A stretch of DNA of 64,000 bases, taken from Acidimicrobiia bacterium (GTDB lineage Bacteria > Actinomycetota > Acidimicrobiia > Acidimicrobiales > Bin134). The position numbers and the translations under genes were made by a program. Of the stretch, positions 28,779-36,708 are shown one piece after another. The stretch is taken from the NCBI GenBank assembly GCA_009843865.1, contig VYCQ01000023.1, positions 157,660 to 221,659 on the forward strand, given 5' to 3'. The first letter of the stretch is position 1. The number at the start of each line of letters is the position of its first letter. The notes beneath the pieces were generated by a model. The model saw only the letters and a program-made list of their open reading frames with translations, did no database searches and was not told the origin of the DNA.

Positions 28779-29276
28779 TCAGCCGTTGAAATCCTCAGGG
28801 TTAACTTGATCTAGGAACTCTCTAAACTGATCTAGCACCTCTTCGGGAGGTTCATCTTCAGAATCTAATGGCATATCCGCCACATGACCTGCTGCCGCTA
28901 GAACCTCTTCAGAGGCAAAAATTGGTGCCCCAGATCGCACCGCTAAAGCAAATGCATCAGAAGGACGACTCGAGATGCGCCGCTGTCCATTAGCATCTGC
29001 GAATTCCAGCTCGGCAAAAAAAGTACGTTCCCGCAACTCGGTCACGATAATGCGTTCCAAACGCACACCTAGGTCATCCAACACGTTCTTAAACAAGTCG
29101 TGGGTCATTGGGCGTGGTGTTTCTACCTCTTCTAATGCCAGAGCAATTGCCTGAGCTTCGGTACCACCAATGAAAATGGGTAACAGGCGGGCTCCCCCGT
29201 TAACTTCGCGGAGCAAAACAATGGGCGCGTTGGTTGGTAACTCAACACGCACTCCGATGAGTTCCATCTCAATCAT
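28779..29276 (-). CDS. DUF151 bifunctional nuclease family protein
   Basis: 165 residues from the ATG at 29276 (MIEMELIGVRVELP). Signature stretches are PIVLLREVNGGARLLPIFIG, EAQAIALALE, RPMTHDLF and SSRPSDAFALAVRSGAPIF, and the acidic C-terminus ends FREFLDQVNPEDF, closely like mycobacterial Rv1829. A longer start at 29423 would overlap hpt and is rejected. The family is described as having DNase/RNase activity in plants; the bacterial role is unclear. The start is 10 bases after the hpt stop. Confidence 0.9.
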   Translation of the reverse strand: MIEMELIGVRVELPTNAPIVLLREVNGGARLLPIFIGGTEAQAIALALEEVETPRPMTHDLFKNVLDDLGVRLERIIVTELRERTFFAELEFADANGQRRISSRPSDAFALAVRSGAPIFASEEVLAAAGHVADMPLDSEDEPPEEVLDQFREFLDQVNPEDFNG

Positions 29277-29286
29277 CGTTGCCAGG

Positions 29287-29844
29287 CTAGTAGAGGACAG
29301 ACACAAAGGCATCCGGGTCAGCAGCCAAGCTTGCCGGATGGCAGATGAACAGATCTTGAAGATTGCGGTAGCGGCCCAACCAGTCCAATCCATAGCCCAA
29401 GAAAAACTCGTCTGGCACCTCAAAGGCTACGTAGTCAGGCACCAAGGGCAATATCCGGCGAGCCTTGCGATCTAACAAGGTGGCTACCGACACCGAAGCT
29501 GCCGAACGACGTTGCAACTCCTCCACCAGGTAGTTGAGGCTTAAGCCGGTGTCAACGATGCCCTCGACCAGCACAATCTCGCGACCGGTCACGTCCTGAT
29601 TCAAATCTTTCAAAAGCCGCACGCGCCCCGAGTCTGGTGCAAATCGGTTCAGAGCTAAAAAATCAATCTCTACTTCAATATCGAGTGCTTTTGCTAGATC
29701 AGCCAAAAACAATAGGCTGCCCTTGAGCACCGAAACCAGCACTGTGCCGTTTGAGCGCTCCGCTGAAATTTGCTGCGCTACTCGTACAACGGCAGCGGCG
29801 ATTTCGTTCTTGCTGGCAAACAGCTTCAATGGTGCGACCTGCAC
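29287..29844 (-). CDS. hpt: Hypoxanthine phosphoribosyltransferase
   Basis: 185 residues with type I phosphoribosyltransferase features: the PPi loop VSVLKGSLLFLADL, the PRPP motif VLVEGIVDTGLSL, LDRKARR and the C-terminal VPDEFFLGYGLDWLGRYRNL typical of HPRT. It salvages hypoxanthine and guanine with PRPP. The PRPP motif normally reads ED at its acidic pair; here the Asp is Gly (EG), a variant I have seen in some actinobacterial HPRTs. The gene is inserted between the MerR (Rv1828-like) and DUF151 (Rv1829-like) genes, which are adjacent in mycobacteria. Confidence 0.9.
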   Translation of the reverse strand: MQVAPLKLFASKNEIAAAVVRVAQQISAERSNGTVLVSVLKGSLLFLADLAKALDIEVEIDFLALNRFAPDSGRVRLLKDLNQDVTGREIVLVEGIVDTGLSLNYLVEELQRRSAASVSVATLLDRKARRILPLVPDYVAFEVPDEFFLGYGLDWLGRYRNLQDLFICHPASLAADPDAFVSVLY

Positions 29845-29850
29845 GAGAAA

Positions 29851-30684
29851 TTAAGGATTTTGAGTATGGTTGGCTAAAGCCATCCGCAAAAGTGATAAGC
29901 GCAACTCCGAGCCAAGGTCAATCAACTCCTCTAACATGTCCTGACACTTATGTCGGGCCGACTGAGTGTGCAGCATGGCTAGCGGCCTGATTCGCCGCTC
30001 TAACAAATCAGCCTCATGTTCTACTGCGGTCTTGTAAATACGCAGATGACGAGGTTCTACTCCATGCTGATTCAAAAAGGCCGCTACGGTCTTAGCCACG
30101 ATCACCGCCTCGGGGCTGTAATGCAAGTTGTGCCCATTGTCGATCTTCTCAATAAGGCCGAACTGCTCAAGCTCAGAAATCCGACCCACCAGCAACCCGC
30201 TAGCCGCAACCAACTCATCGACAGTTAGCGGCCCTATAGTTCCCCCTATAGCTCCTTTTGCAGTCCTTTTTGAAGTCTCTTGTGGACTTAGGTTTCTAGC
30301 ATTACTTGAGGGTTTAGAGCGAGATGCACGCTCAGAAGTCTTCAAGGTATTGCGTGTCGGCTTGCGTCGAGTGCTCGCTTTTGGCACATCGCGGCTGAGC
30401 TGTGGTTCAGCAAACTGTTCCTCAGCCAAGCTTGCACCAAAATCTTTGGTGTCGATTAACTCTTTGATTACCTTGAGGGGCAGGAAATGGTCACGCTGTT
30501 GCTCCAAAATCCAACGTAAGCGATTCACATCTGCTTCTGTGAATTTGCGATAGCCAGATTTGGTGCGGTCTGGGTCTATCAAACCTTGGCTCTCCAAAAA
30601 CCGGATTTTGGAGATGCTGATGTCTTTGAACTCATCCTTCAACAAATCCAAAACCTGCCCAATGGAACGATGTGGGCTGCTCAC
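29851..30684 (-). CDS. MerR-family regulator (position of mycobacterial Rv1828)
   Basis: 277 residues. The N-terminal winged helix reads ISKIRFLESQGLIDPDRTKSGYRKFTEADVNRLRWILEQQRD. A basic, Ser/Thr-rich linker (about 100-140) leads to a C-terminal effector region with a second helical signature (LTVDELVAASGLLVGRISELEQFGLI). This two-part build matches Rv1828, an unusual MerR protein next to garA in mycobacteria. The start overlaps the stop of the FHA gene by 4 bases (ATGA), so expression is coupled. The ligand is unknown. Confidence 0.88.
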   Translation of the reverse strand: MSSPHRSIGQVLDLLKDEFKDISISKIRFLESQGLIDPDRTKSGYRKFTEADVNRLRWILEQQRDHFLPLKVIKELIDTKDFGASLAEEQFAEPQLSRDVPKASTRRKPTRNTLKTSERASRSKPSSNARNLSPQETSKRTAKGAIGGTIGPLTVDELVAASGLLVGRISELEQFGLIEKIDNGHNLHYSPEAVIVAKTVAAFLNQHGVEPRHLRIYKTAVEHEADLLERRIRPLAMLHTQSARHKCQDMLEELIDLGSELRLSLLRMALANHTQNP

Positions 30685-31184
30685 TGGCCCGTTCCATCTT
30701 GGTAGAACAACTTAAAACGACCCACCTGCAACTCATCACCGTTTTTAAGGCCAACATCTTCCACCCGACGACTGTTGAGGTAAGTACCGTTTAGCGAACC
30801 CATATCTTTCACTCTGCGTACCAACCCATCTCTATAAATCTCTGCATGGCGGCGTGAAACGGTGATGTCATCCAAGAAAATTCGGGAGTCGCCATGTCGT
30901 CCAATGGTCACCAAATCTTCCGATAGTTCAAAGCGGCTCCCCGCAGCTAGTCCTTCAGTAATCACCAACACCGCAGGGTGGCGAAATAACTCAGCGTCAA
31001 GCTTAAGCTCAGTAGTGGGTTCACCCGCTGACGTGCCTGCTTGTAAGTCACAGTTGGTCTTCACTAAACGGACACCACAGGCGGCGCAGAAGTTGGCACC
31101 ATGCTCGTTAATGTGGCCGCGCAACTTGCAAGGCACCTGCTCATCATCTGCTGGTGTTGCATCTGGACGGGGGTCGGAGATCAC
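30681..31184 (-). CDS. garA: FHA-domain protein, GarA-like
   Basis: 167 residues. A C-terminal FHA domain has the phosphothreonine-binding core IGRHGDSRIFLDDITVSRRH and SLNGTYLN. In mycobacteria GarA binds and inhibits 2-oxoglutarate-using enzymes and is controlled by PknB/PknG phosphorylation of an N-terminal ETTS motif; here the nearest candidate is PTTE at residues 57-60, which is not the same. The N-terminus resembles a zinc ribbon but is degenerate: Cys19, Cys33 and Cys36 are present while the partner of Cys19 is Arg22. It overlaps gcvH and the MerR gene by 4 bases on each side. Symbol given from synteny and fold. Confidence 0.82.
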   Translation of the reverse strand: MISDPRPDATPADDEQVPCKLRGHINEHGANFCAACGVRLVKTNCDLQAGTSAGEPTTELKLDAELFRHPAVLVITEGLAAGSRFELSEDLVTIGRHGDSRIFLDDITVSRRHAEIYRDGLVRRVKDMGSLNGTYLNSRRVEDVGLKNGDELQVGRFKLFYQDGTGQ

Positions 31185-31576
31185 TCCACGCTCTCCGTAA
31201 GTTGAGAATAAGCAGCGCCGTCCATGAGTTGATCCACCTCAGATAAATCAGTGGTCTCAATCACGCAGATCCATCCCTCGCCATAGGGGTCTTCGTTAAG
31301 GCGCTCCGGGTGATCTACAAGATCAGAGTTAATTTGCGCTATCACCCCTGACACTGGGGCGTAGATTTCGGAAACTGATTTTGTTGATTCCACCTCACTA
31401 AAAGCTTCACCTTTGTGTACCGCAGTGCCCACTTCCGGCAAATCAATGTAAACCACATCGCCAAGGGCATCTTGCGCGTAGTCAGTGATGCCCAAATAAA
31501 CACGATTACCTTCAATTTTAGTCCATTCGTGGTCTTCGGAGTAGCGAAGTTGGCTTGGAACATTGAAGGTCTGCAT
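31181..31576 (-). CDS. gcvH: Glycine cleavage system H-protein
   Basis: 131 residues, the normal length. The lipoylated residue is Lys66 in SEVESTKSVSEIYAP, and the opening RYSEDHEWTKIEG is typical. It carries the aminomethyl intermediate from GcvP to GcvT and is reoxidised by a lipoamide dehydrogenase not found in this window. It overlaps the FHA gene by 4 bases. This coupling of gcvH and garA is conserved with mycobacteria. Confidence 0.96.
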   Translation of the reverse strand: MQTFNVPSQLRYSEDHEWTKIEGNRVYLGITDYAQDALGDVVYIDLPEVGTAVHKGEAFSEVESTKSVSEIYAPVSGVIAQINSDLVDHPERLNEDPYGEGWICVIETTDLSEVDQLMDGAAYSQLTESVE

Positions 31577-31614
31577 CTGCTATAAAGTACCCGCTCGCAG
31601 TCAAAGTCTCAACC

Positions 31615-32235
31615 TCAACTTGAGCTTGTTTGACTAGATGCCTGATTAGCACGCCCTTCGGTGAGGGCTTGACGTGCCTGAGGAATGTACTGAATAGCAG
31701 CGTAATAGCTGAGCGCTAACGACAATATAGCGATGCCCCATCCCACACTACGCAAGGCCACTCCTCCACCTACATTAGAATTTCCCAACAACAAAAGCGG
31801 CAAGGCAAACATGAGACCGAAAGTGGCTGTTTTGCCTGTCCATGTGACATCCATGCGCCTTGCTCCCAGTGCTGCCAGAATCAGCACTACCAACGACACC
31901 GCGGCCTCTCGCATCAGCATCAGCACCCCAAAGACTAAGTGCAATGAACCATCTATGAGCATTGCTGTAACAGCGGCTAAGAACATGAGCCGATCGGCAG
32001 TGGGATCTAAAATCTTACCCATTTCGGATTCTTGTTTGAAGCGTCTAGCGATGAACCCATCCACCCAATCGGTAGCGCCTAATACACCAAGCAAAATAGC
32101 TGCTCCTACCCGATTGCCCATAGCCAGCAACAAAACACAAAAAAACGGCACGCACCCCAAACGTAAGCCTGAAATAAGGTTGGGAATTGTGGCTAGGTTA
32201 GACGTAATTTCAACCCGCCATTGGTTGCTGCTCAT
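31615..32235 (-). CDS. pgsA: CDP-diacylglycerol--glycerol-3-phosphate phosphatidyltransferase-type enzyme
   Basis: 206 residues with several membrane helices and the complete CDP-alcohol phosphotransferase signature D56-x2-D59-G60-x2-A63-R64-x8-G73-x3-D77-x3-D81. The family transfers a phosphatidyl group from CDP-diacylglycerol to an alcohol; the sequence style fits PgsA (phosphatidylglycerophosphate synthase), the first step to phosphatidylglycerol and cardiolipin. Actinobacteria also have close relatives for phosphatidylinositol, so the acceptor is not certain. A pgsA gene also lies near gcvH-garA in mycobacteria. Confidence 0.85.
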   Translation of the reverse strand: MSSNQWRVEITSNLATIPNLISGLRLGCVPFFCVLLLAMGNRVGAAILLGVLGATDWVDGFIARRFKQESEMGKILDPTADRLMFLAAVTAMLIDGSLHLVFGVLMLMREAAVSLVVLILAALGARRMDVTWTGKTATFGLMFALPLLLLGNSNVGGGVALRSVGWGIAILSLALSYYAAIQYIPQARQALTEGRANQASSQTSSS

Positions 32236-32306
32236 GGGTTACAGACTAGACAGGTCGACGCTAAGTGAGTCATCGCAACCACCGCTTACAAAGGTAACCT
32301 TACCGA

Positions 32307-32711
32307 ATGCCCAGCGTGTTTACGAAGATCATGAACAAAGAGTTGCCAGGTCATTTTGTCTGGGAAGACAAAGATTGCATTGCCATCTTGAGCATCAATC
32401 CTATTCAAACAGGCCATGCGTTGGTGATCCCTCGTGTTGAGGTTGATCACTGGCTAGACGTTCCACCACAACTAGCAGCGCATCTGTTCTTAGTGGCCCA
32501 AAAGATTGGACATGCGCAAAAAGCAGCCTTTCGGTCCCCCAGGGTAGGGCTCATCATTGCCGGAGAAGAGGTGCCTCACACTCACCTTCATGTGATCCCT
32601 ATGTTTAACATCGCCGACCTCAATTTCGCTCACGCTAAAACCTCAATCCCCCCTACAGACCTAGCCGCCACTGCCCAACTCCTACAATCTCACTTATCCT
32701 CGACCTCCTAA
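32307..32711 (+). CDS. HIT-family nucleotide-binding protein
   Basis: 134 residues with the histidine triad H91-T-H93-L-H95-V-I-P and the upstream GHALVIPRVEVDHW. HIT proteins hydrolyse or transfer nucleoside monophosphates from amino- or phosphate-linked substrates. Where Hint proteins usually have N-G and Q before the triad, this one has IIAGEEVPHTHLH, typical of actinobacterial HIT proteins. It is divergent from pgsA. Confidence 0.92.
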   Translation: MPSVFTKIMNKELPGHFVWEDKDCIAILSINPIQTGHALVIPRVEVDHWLDVPPQLAAHLFLVAQKIGHAQKAAFRSPRVGLIIAGEEVPHTHLHVIPMFNIADLNFAHAKTSIPPTDLAATAQLLQSHLSSTS

Positions 32712-32736
32712 CACCAAGCACTTATTTTTCAAGCAC

Positions 32737-33222
32737 TTATTTTCTTTGTGTAAAAGAAATAGCCAGCCAGCGTCCATTAAGAGGAAAAACCACTAGCTGA
32801 GACATGGCATCCACCAAAAACATCAGCACGTTTTTTGGGTCTTGACCTTCGGGTAGCTCATAAACCAAACCCCGTTTGATGTGGTCTTGCCGACGATGCC
32901 AACCGTCTGGTTCAATCACACCCCGCTCTTCTAGCAATTTGGTGGCTCCGCCCCCTCCCCCATGCTGCAAACCCACACACGCCGGTTGCCACTTATTTCG
33001 TTTATGGTGGCCAGGCACCCAGGTGCCCAGCGGGACAGCAGGGCCTCTAGCTGTAAACCACTTGAATAAAGGCGGCTCAGCAGGACGATCTTCCTCAGCT
33101 ACTAAGGGCTGCACATTCAACCAGCCAGAACCATCACCCCGAACAGCTAGAGCTAACATTTCATGGACCACTTCGTCTAGCTCTGTAAGGTCAAAGCGAA
33201 TGTGATGCAGATCAAGTGCCAT
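32737..33222 (-). CDS. Conserved hypothetical actinobacterial protein
   Basis: About 161 residues from the ATG at 33222 (MALDLHHIRFDL); an upstream GTG/ATG-type start at 33288 would leave only 20 bases to the divergent ETF gene. Conserved-looking stretches are GSGWLNVQPLV, TARGPAVPLGTWVPG and CVGLQHGGGGGATKLLEERG. No signal peptide or membrane helix is visible and I recognise no catalytic motif. The ending GRWLAISFTQRK is consistent with a complete C-terminus. I have a general memory of similar proteins in other actinobacteria but cannot assign a function. Confidence 0.65.
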   Translation of the reverse strand: MALDLHHIRFDLTELDEVVHEMLALAVRGDGSGWLNVQPLVAEEDRPAEPPLFKWFTARGPAVPLGTWVPGHHKRNKWQPACVGLQHGGGGGATKLLEERGVIEPDGWHRRQDHIKRGLVYELPEGQDPKNVLMFLVDAMSQLVVFPLNGRWLAISFTQRK

Positions 33223-33308
33223 AACTACAAAAGCCAACCCTAATTCATTTTGACCTTGCCAGTAACCTCCACGCGTATGGCCATGCACACCTCACAAACA
33301 ACCTTGCT

Positions 33309-35297
33309 GTGACAACACCTTTTAGTCAACCTGCTCAGGTAATTGCCCCTGATCGTGTTTTGCGTGTGGCGGTATTGGCCAAGCAAATTCCGGCGTTTGA
33401 AAACATGATGCTAAACCCCGACGGTCGTCTACTGCGAGACGGGGTGGGCATGCATATAAACGACTACTGCCGACGAGCAATCGCCAAGGGCACCGAGGTG
33501 GCCAGAGTCAGCGGTGGTACCGTCACAGTGTTTACCTTGGGACCTCCTGTAGCTGAAAACGTGTGCCGAGAAGCCATCTTGTTTGGTGTGGATCAGACAA
33601 TTCATATCTGCGATCCAGCCTTTGCTGGCTCTGATACCCTGGCTACAGCTAAAGCTCTCGCAAGAGCACTAGAGCATTTTGGGCCATTTGATTTGGTGTT
33701 CATGGGCCGGAACTCGGTGGATGCCGACACCGGACAAGTGCCGCCGCAGCTTGCAGAGATGCTGAAATTACCTTTTGCCGCAGGCGTGCGCTGTTTCTCA
33801 CTTCATGGAGAACAAACTGAACTTCGTCTAGAACACGACGACCGATGGGTGGATGTAACCGTACAGCTACCCGTTGTGCTGTCGTGTGCGGAACGGCTCT
33901 GCGAGCCTTGCAAGATCAAAGACCCAAGGGCTTGGGCTACAGTGGATGCTTCGCTTATTCAAACCTGCAAAGCTGCTGAATTGGGCACGGGGCCATGGGG
34001 TCAAGCAGCTAGCCCCACTTCGGTAGGCGCAGTTCATAGCCTAAAAGTGCAACGTAAACGCCGCATGCTAAGCGGCACCATTGAACAGCAGGTAGCCGAG
34101 GCAGCCGCGATTTTCGCCGACCTAGGAGTGTTGGATTCTAGCAACGCTCCTAATCCAGGTACCGTGGTTCATACAACAACACTGATTCATGCAACAAGCA
34201 ACACTGCTACAGACACAATCACTACTACAGATACAAATAGCGCAACCGACAACGCTGGGGTTGTCGTGCTCGCAGAACCAGGCAAAGATCGTATCAACAA
34301 AGAGTTGCTAGCTACAGCAGCCGAATTGTCCTGTGAGGTTGGTGGCAGGGTTACCGCCATTGGTCCGGGCCTAGATAATCCTGATCTGGAACTTGGCCCG
34401 TGGGGAGCCGATCAGCAGATTGCAATCACCGCCAGCAACGGCTCCATGAAGATAATGTCAGAAAAAATAATGTCAGAAGAGATTACGTTTGAGAAGATTG
34501 CGGCAGAAGATGTGGCTATAGCCATCACCAAGTGGATCAGCAACACGCTACCTTGGGCAGTGCTAGCACCAGGCACTATATGGGGTCGTGAAGTAGCTTC
34601 ACGCATAGCAGCTACCCTCAACGCAGGACTGACTGGCGATGCTGTAGAACTGCGTATAAACGACCAAGGCAGGCTAATCGCCATGAAGCCAGCTTTCGGG
34701 GGTTCGATGCTGGCAGAAGTTCTTTGCTCCTCACCCATACAAATGGTTACGGTACGTCCCGGGGTGCTGCCCTATCGTCATCCAAATCTCAAACGACCTG
34801 AAGCCAAACGAAGCGTGTTACCATCACCAGCACACAGCCGCATGAAGATCGTGGCTACTCATACCACAGATGACAGCACCGAGCTAGCGAATGCATCTGT
34901 GGTAATCGGCGTAGGCCAAGGGGTAGATCCAAAAGACTATCCAAAGCTGGAACAGCACCGACGCGCTATTGGCGCTACTCTGTGCGCCACCCGCAAAGTG
35001 ACCGATAACGGCTGGATGCCCCGAGCCCGCCAAGTAGGTATCACCGGCCATAGCATCAGCCCACAGCTTTATCTGGCCATCGGTACCAGCGGCAAGTTCA
35101 ACCATACCGTGGGAGTGCGCAACGCTGGCATTGTGGTGGGTATCAATTCCGATCCCACCGCACCTTTGTGGGATGTGGTGGACATCGGCATCGTGGGAGA
35201 TTGGGCCGAGGTGTTAGATGCTCTGATTCCGCGTCTACTATCAAATAGAACAACAGACAATGGCACTAGTGCGATCATCAGCTCACCTATTAATTAA
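33309..35297 (+). CDS. Electron transfer flavoprotein, beta and alpha subunits fused in one chain
   Basis: 662 residues. Residues 1 to about 280 are ETF-beta-like (RVAVLAKQIPAFENMMLNPDG, VFMGRNSVDADTGQVPPQLAEML). Residues about 318-655 are ETF-alpha-like, ending with the FAD-binding pattern RQVGITGHSISPQLYLAIG, then NAGIVVGINSDPTAPLWDVVDIGIVGDW. The order beta-alpha matches normal etfBA operons, so this looks like a gene fusion. The junction (about 283-316) is Thr-rich with repeats of T-T/T-D. A second low-complexity insert near residue 380 repeats KIMSE. ETF carries electrons from acyl-CoA and other dehydrogenases to ETF-quinone oxidoreductase. Start is a GTG without a clear ribosome binding site. 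Confidence 0.88.
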   Translation: MTTPFSQPAQVIAPDRVLRVAVLAKQIPAFENMMLNPDGRLLRDGVGMHINDYCRRAIAKGTEVARVSGGTVTVFTLGPPVAENVCREAILFGVDQTIHICDPAFAGSDTLATAKALARALEHFGPFDLVFMGRNSVDADTGQVPPQLAEMLKLPFAAGVRCFSLHGEQTELRLEHDDRWVDVTVQLPVVLSCAERLCEPCKIKDPRAWATVDASLIQTCKAAELGTGPWGQAASPTSVGAVHSLKVQRKRRMLSGTIEQQVAEAAAIFADLGVLDSSNAPNPGTVVHTTTLIHATSNTATDTITTTDTNSATDNAGVVVLAEPGKDRINKELLATAAELSCEVGGRVTAIGPGLDNPDLELGPWGADQQIAITASNGSMKIMSEKIMSEEITFEKIAAEDVAIAITKWISNTLPWAVLAPGTIWGREVASRIAATLNAGLTGDAVELRINDQGRLIAMKPAFGGSMLAEVLCSSPIQMVTVRPGVLPYRHPNLKRPEAKRSVLPSPAHSRMKIVATHTTDDSTELANASVVIGVGQGVDPKDYPKLEQHRRAIGATLCATRKVTDNGWMPRARQVGITGHSISPQLYLAIGTSGKFNHTVGVRNAGIVVGINSDPTAPLWDVVDIGIVGDWAEVLDALIPRLLSNRTTDNGTSAIISSPIN

Positions 35298-36639
35298 AAC
35301 AGCGGCTTGGTTAACCATAGCTGGAATCATCACCGCTAGTGCCTGCGGGTCGGAATCCAGCAGCAATCTTGTCCCGTCCATCCCTATCACTACCACCAAC
35401 GGCTCTGCTCCCACGCCTGTAACTGAAATGCATGACCCATCATCTGCTCCCAATAAAACCTTTCTAAGCCCCGTATTTCAACCTAACGGCAACCGCTTAG
35501 CCCAAGGATCAGGTTTAGCCACGGGTTTTATTCAAGAAGTCACCACCAAAGACATTGAATTGAACGGCATCCCCACCTGGATTACCGGTGCAAGCACCCC
35601 AACGGGTGACCTATGGGTCATAGCCCTCAACGATGGGTCACTTCTTAGCTATCAAGTGCCCATTGGCGAACAACCACTTACTGCAACAGTTCCAGTTGAT
35701 CGCCTCAAGGCACATCAACCCCCTGTCCTCCAAGTAGCAGACAATTTGGTACGTTTAGTAACTACACCCGTCAACGCCTCGGCCAACAGCATCGCTGTAC
35801 ATCTAGCTGGAGAACGAACGGCCTACATAGACAACCTACATCGGCTCACCGTCCTAGAACCTGACGGCAACTTGTGGCGACCTGACATTGAGGTATTACC
35901 CGATAGCAGGCTAGTACAGCTCAATAAAGAGCAGATATTGGTGCTAGCCAACCCCACTAATCGTCACCCTTATTCAGCACTAGGCGACGACCTTGAAGCC
36001 ACGACGGTTGTAAAGGTAACCGTTGGCAGCAATGAGGTGACCACCATCTATAACTCAGGAGAGACTGTTATTGAATCCATTGCGCCATTACTAGCTGATA
36101 TGGATGGCGATGGAACTGCTGAAGTAGCACTTACCTTGAGCGACGCAACTCATATATGGTCGGTGTTAGTTTCTACCACTGGCTCAGGAGAAATTGCCCG
36201 AAGCGAGCCCGTTGACCGGCTTTTGGGCTGGCGTCATATCTTGGCATTAGGACCTTTGGGTCCTAATGGGCAGATCCAACTTGCAGAGGTGCTGTATCCC
36301 GACGGACAAGGCAACTTGGTTTTTTTGCAAAAACAGGGCAACTCCCTAGAGGTGGCAGCTTCCCTAAAGGGTTATCGTTCCCACGAGTTTGGCTCTCGCA
36401 ATTTAGAGCAGGCTCTAGCCGCAGACCTAGACCGCGACGGCCATATAGAAGTAATCGTACCCACATTAGATCGCCAAAACATTGCCGCTGTTCGTAACAC
36501 CCCTGAGGGTGCAACAGAGCTGTGGCGACGATCAATAGGGGGCGCTTTAGCCACCAACATTGCTGTTATTGAGCGACCTGACGGCACCTTGTCGCTAGCA
36601 GTAGCGACAAACCAAGGCACTCTACGCATCTGGCAATAA
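35260..36639 (+). CDS. Lipoprotein with FG-GAP/calcium-type repeats
   Basis: 459 residues. The signal peptide ends with lipobox TASAC near residue 29, followed by a Ser/Thr/Pro linker. The rest is a beta-rich domain with two acidic Asp-box-like motifs of the FG-GAP integrin type, LADMDGDGTAEVALTL and AADLDRDGHIEVIVP, that usually bind Ca2+ in a beta-propeller. It probably sits on the outer membrane face. It overlaps the end of the ETF gene by 38 bases, so the real start could be slightly further in, but the signal peptide needs most of the overlap. Function unknown. Confidence 0.75.
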   Translation: MALVRSSAHLLIKTAAWLTIAGIITASACGSESSSNLVPSIPITTTNGSAPTPVTEMHDPSSAPNKTFLSPVFQPNGNRLAQGSGLATGFIQEVTTKDIELNGIPTWITGASTPTGDLWVIALNDGSLLSYQVPIGEQPLTATVPVDRLKAHQPPVLQVADNLVRLVTTPVNASANSIAVHLAGERTAYIDNLHRLTVLEPDGNLWRPDIEVLPDSRLVQLNKEQILVLANPTNRHPYSALGDDLEATTVVKVTVGSNEVTTIYNSGETVIESIAPLLADMDGDGTAEVALTLSDATHIWSVLVSTTGSGEIARSEPVDRLLGWRHILALGPLGPNGQIQLAEVLYPDGQGNLVFLQKQGNSLEVAASLKGYRSHEFGSRNLEQALAADLDRDGHIEVIVPTLDRQNIAAVRNTPEGATELWRRSIGGALATNIAVIERPDGTLSLAVATNQGTLRIWQ

Positions 36640-36708
36640 ACAGCACCTAAAAGTACACAGTAGTGAGGCGATCTTGTATCTTCAAAGCGTGCCCATTGTC
36701 TTCGCAAT

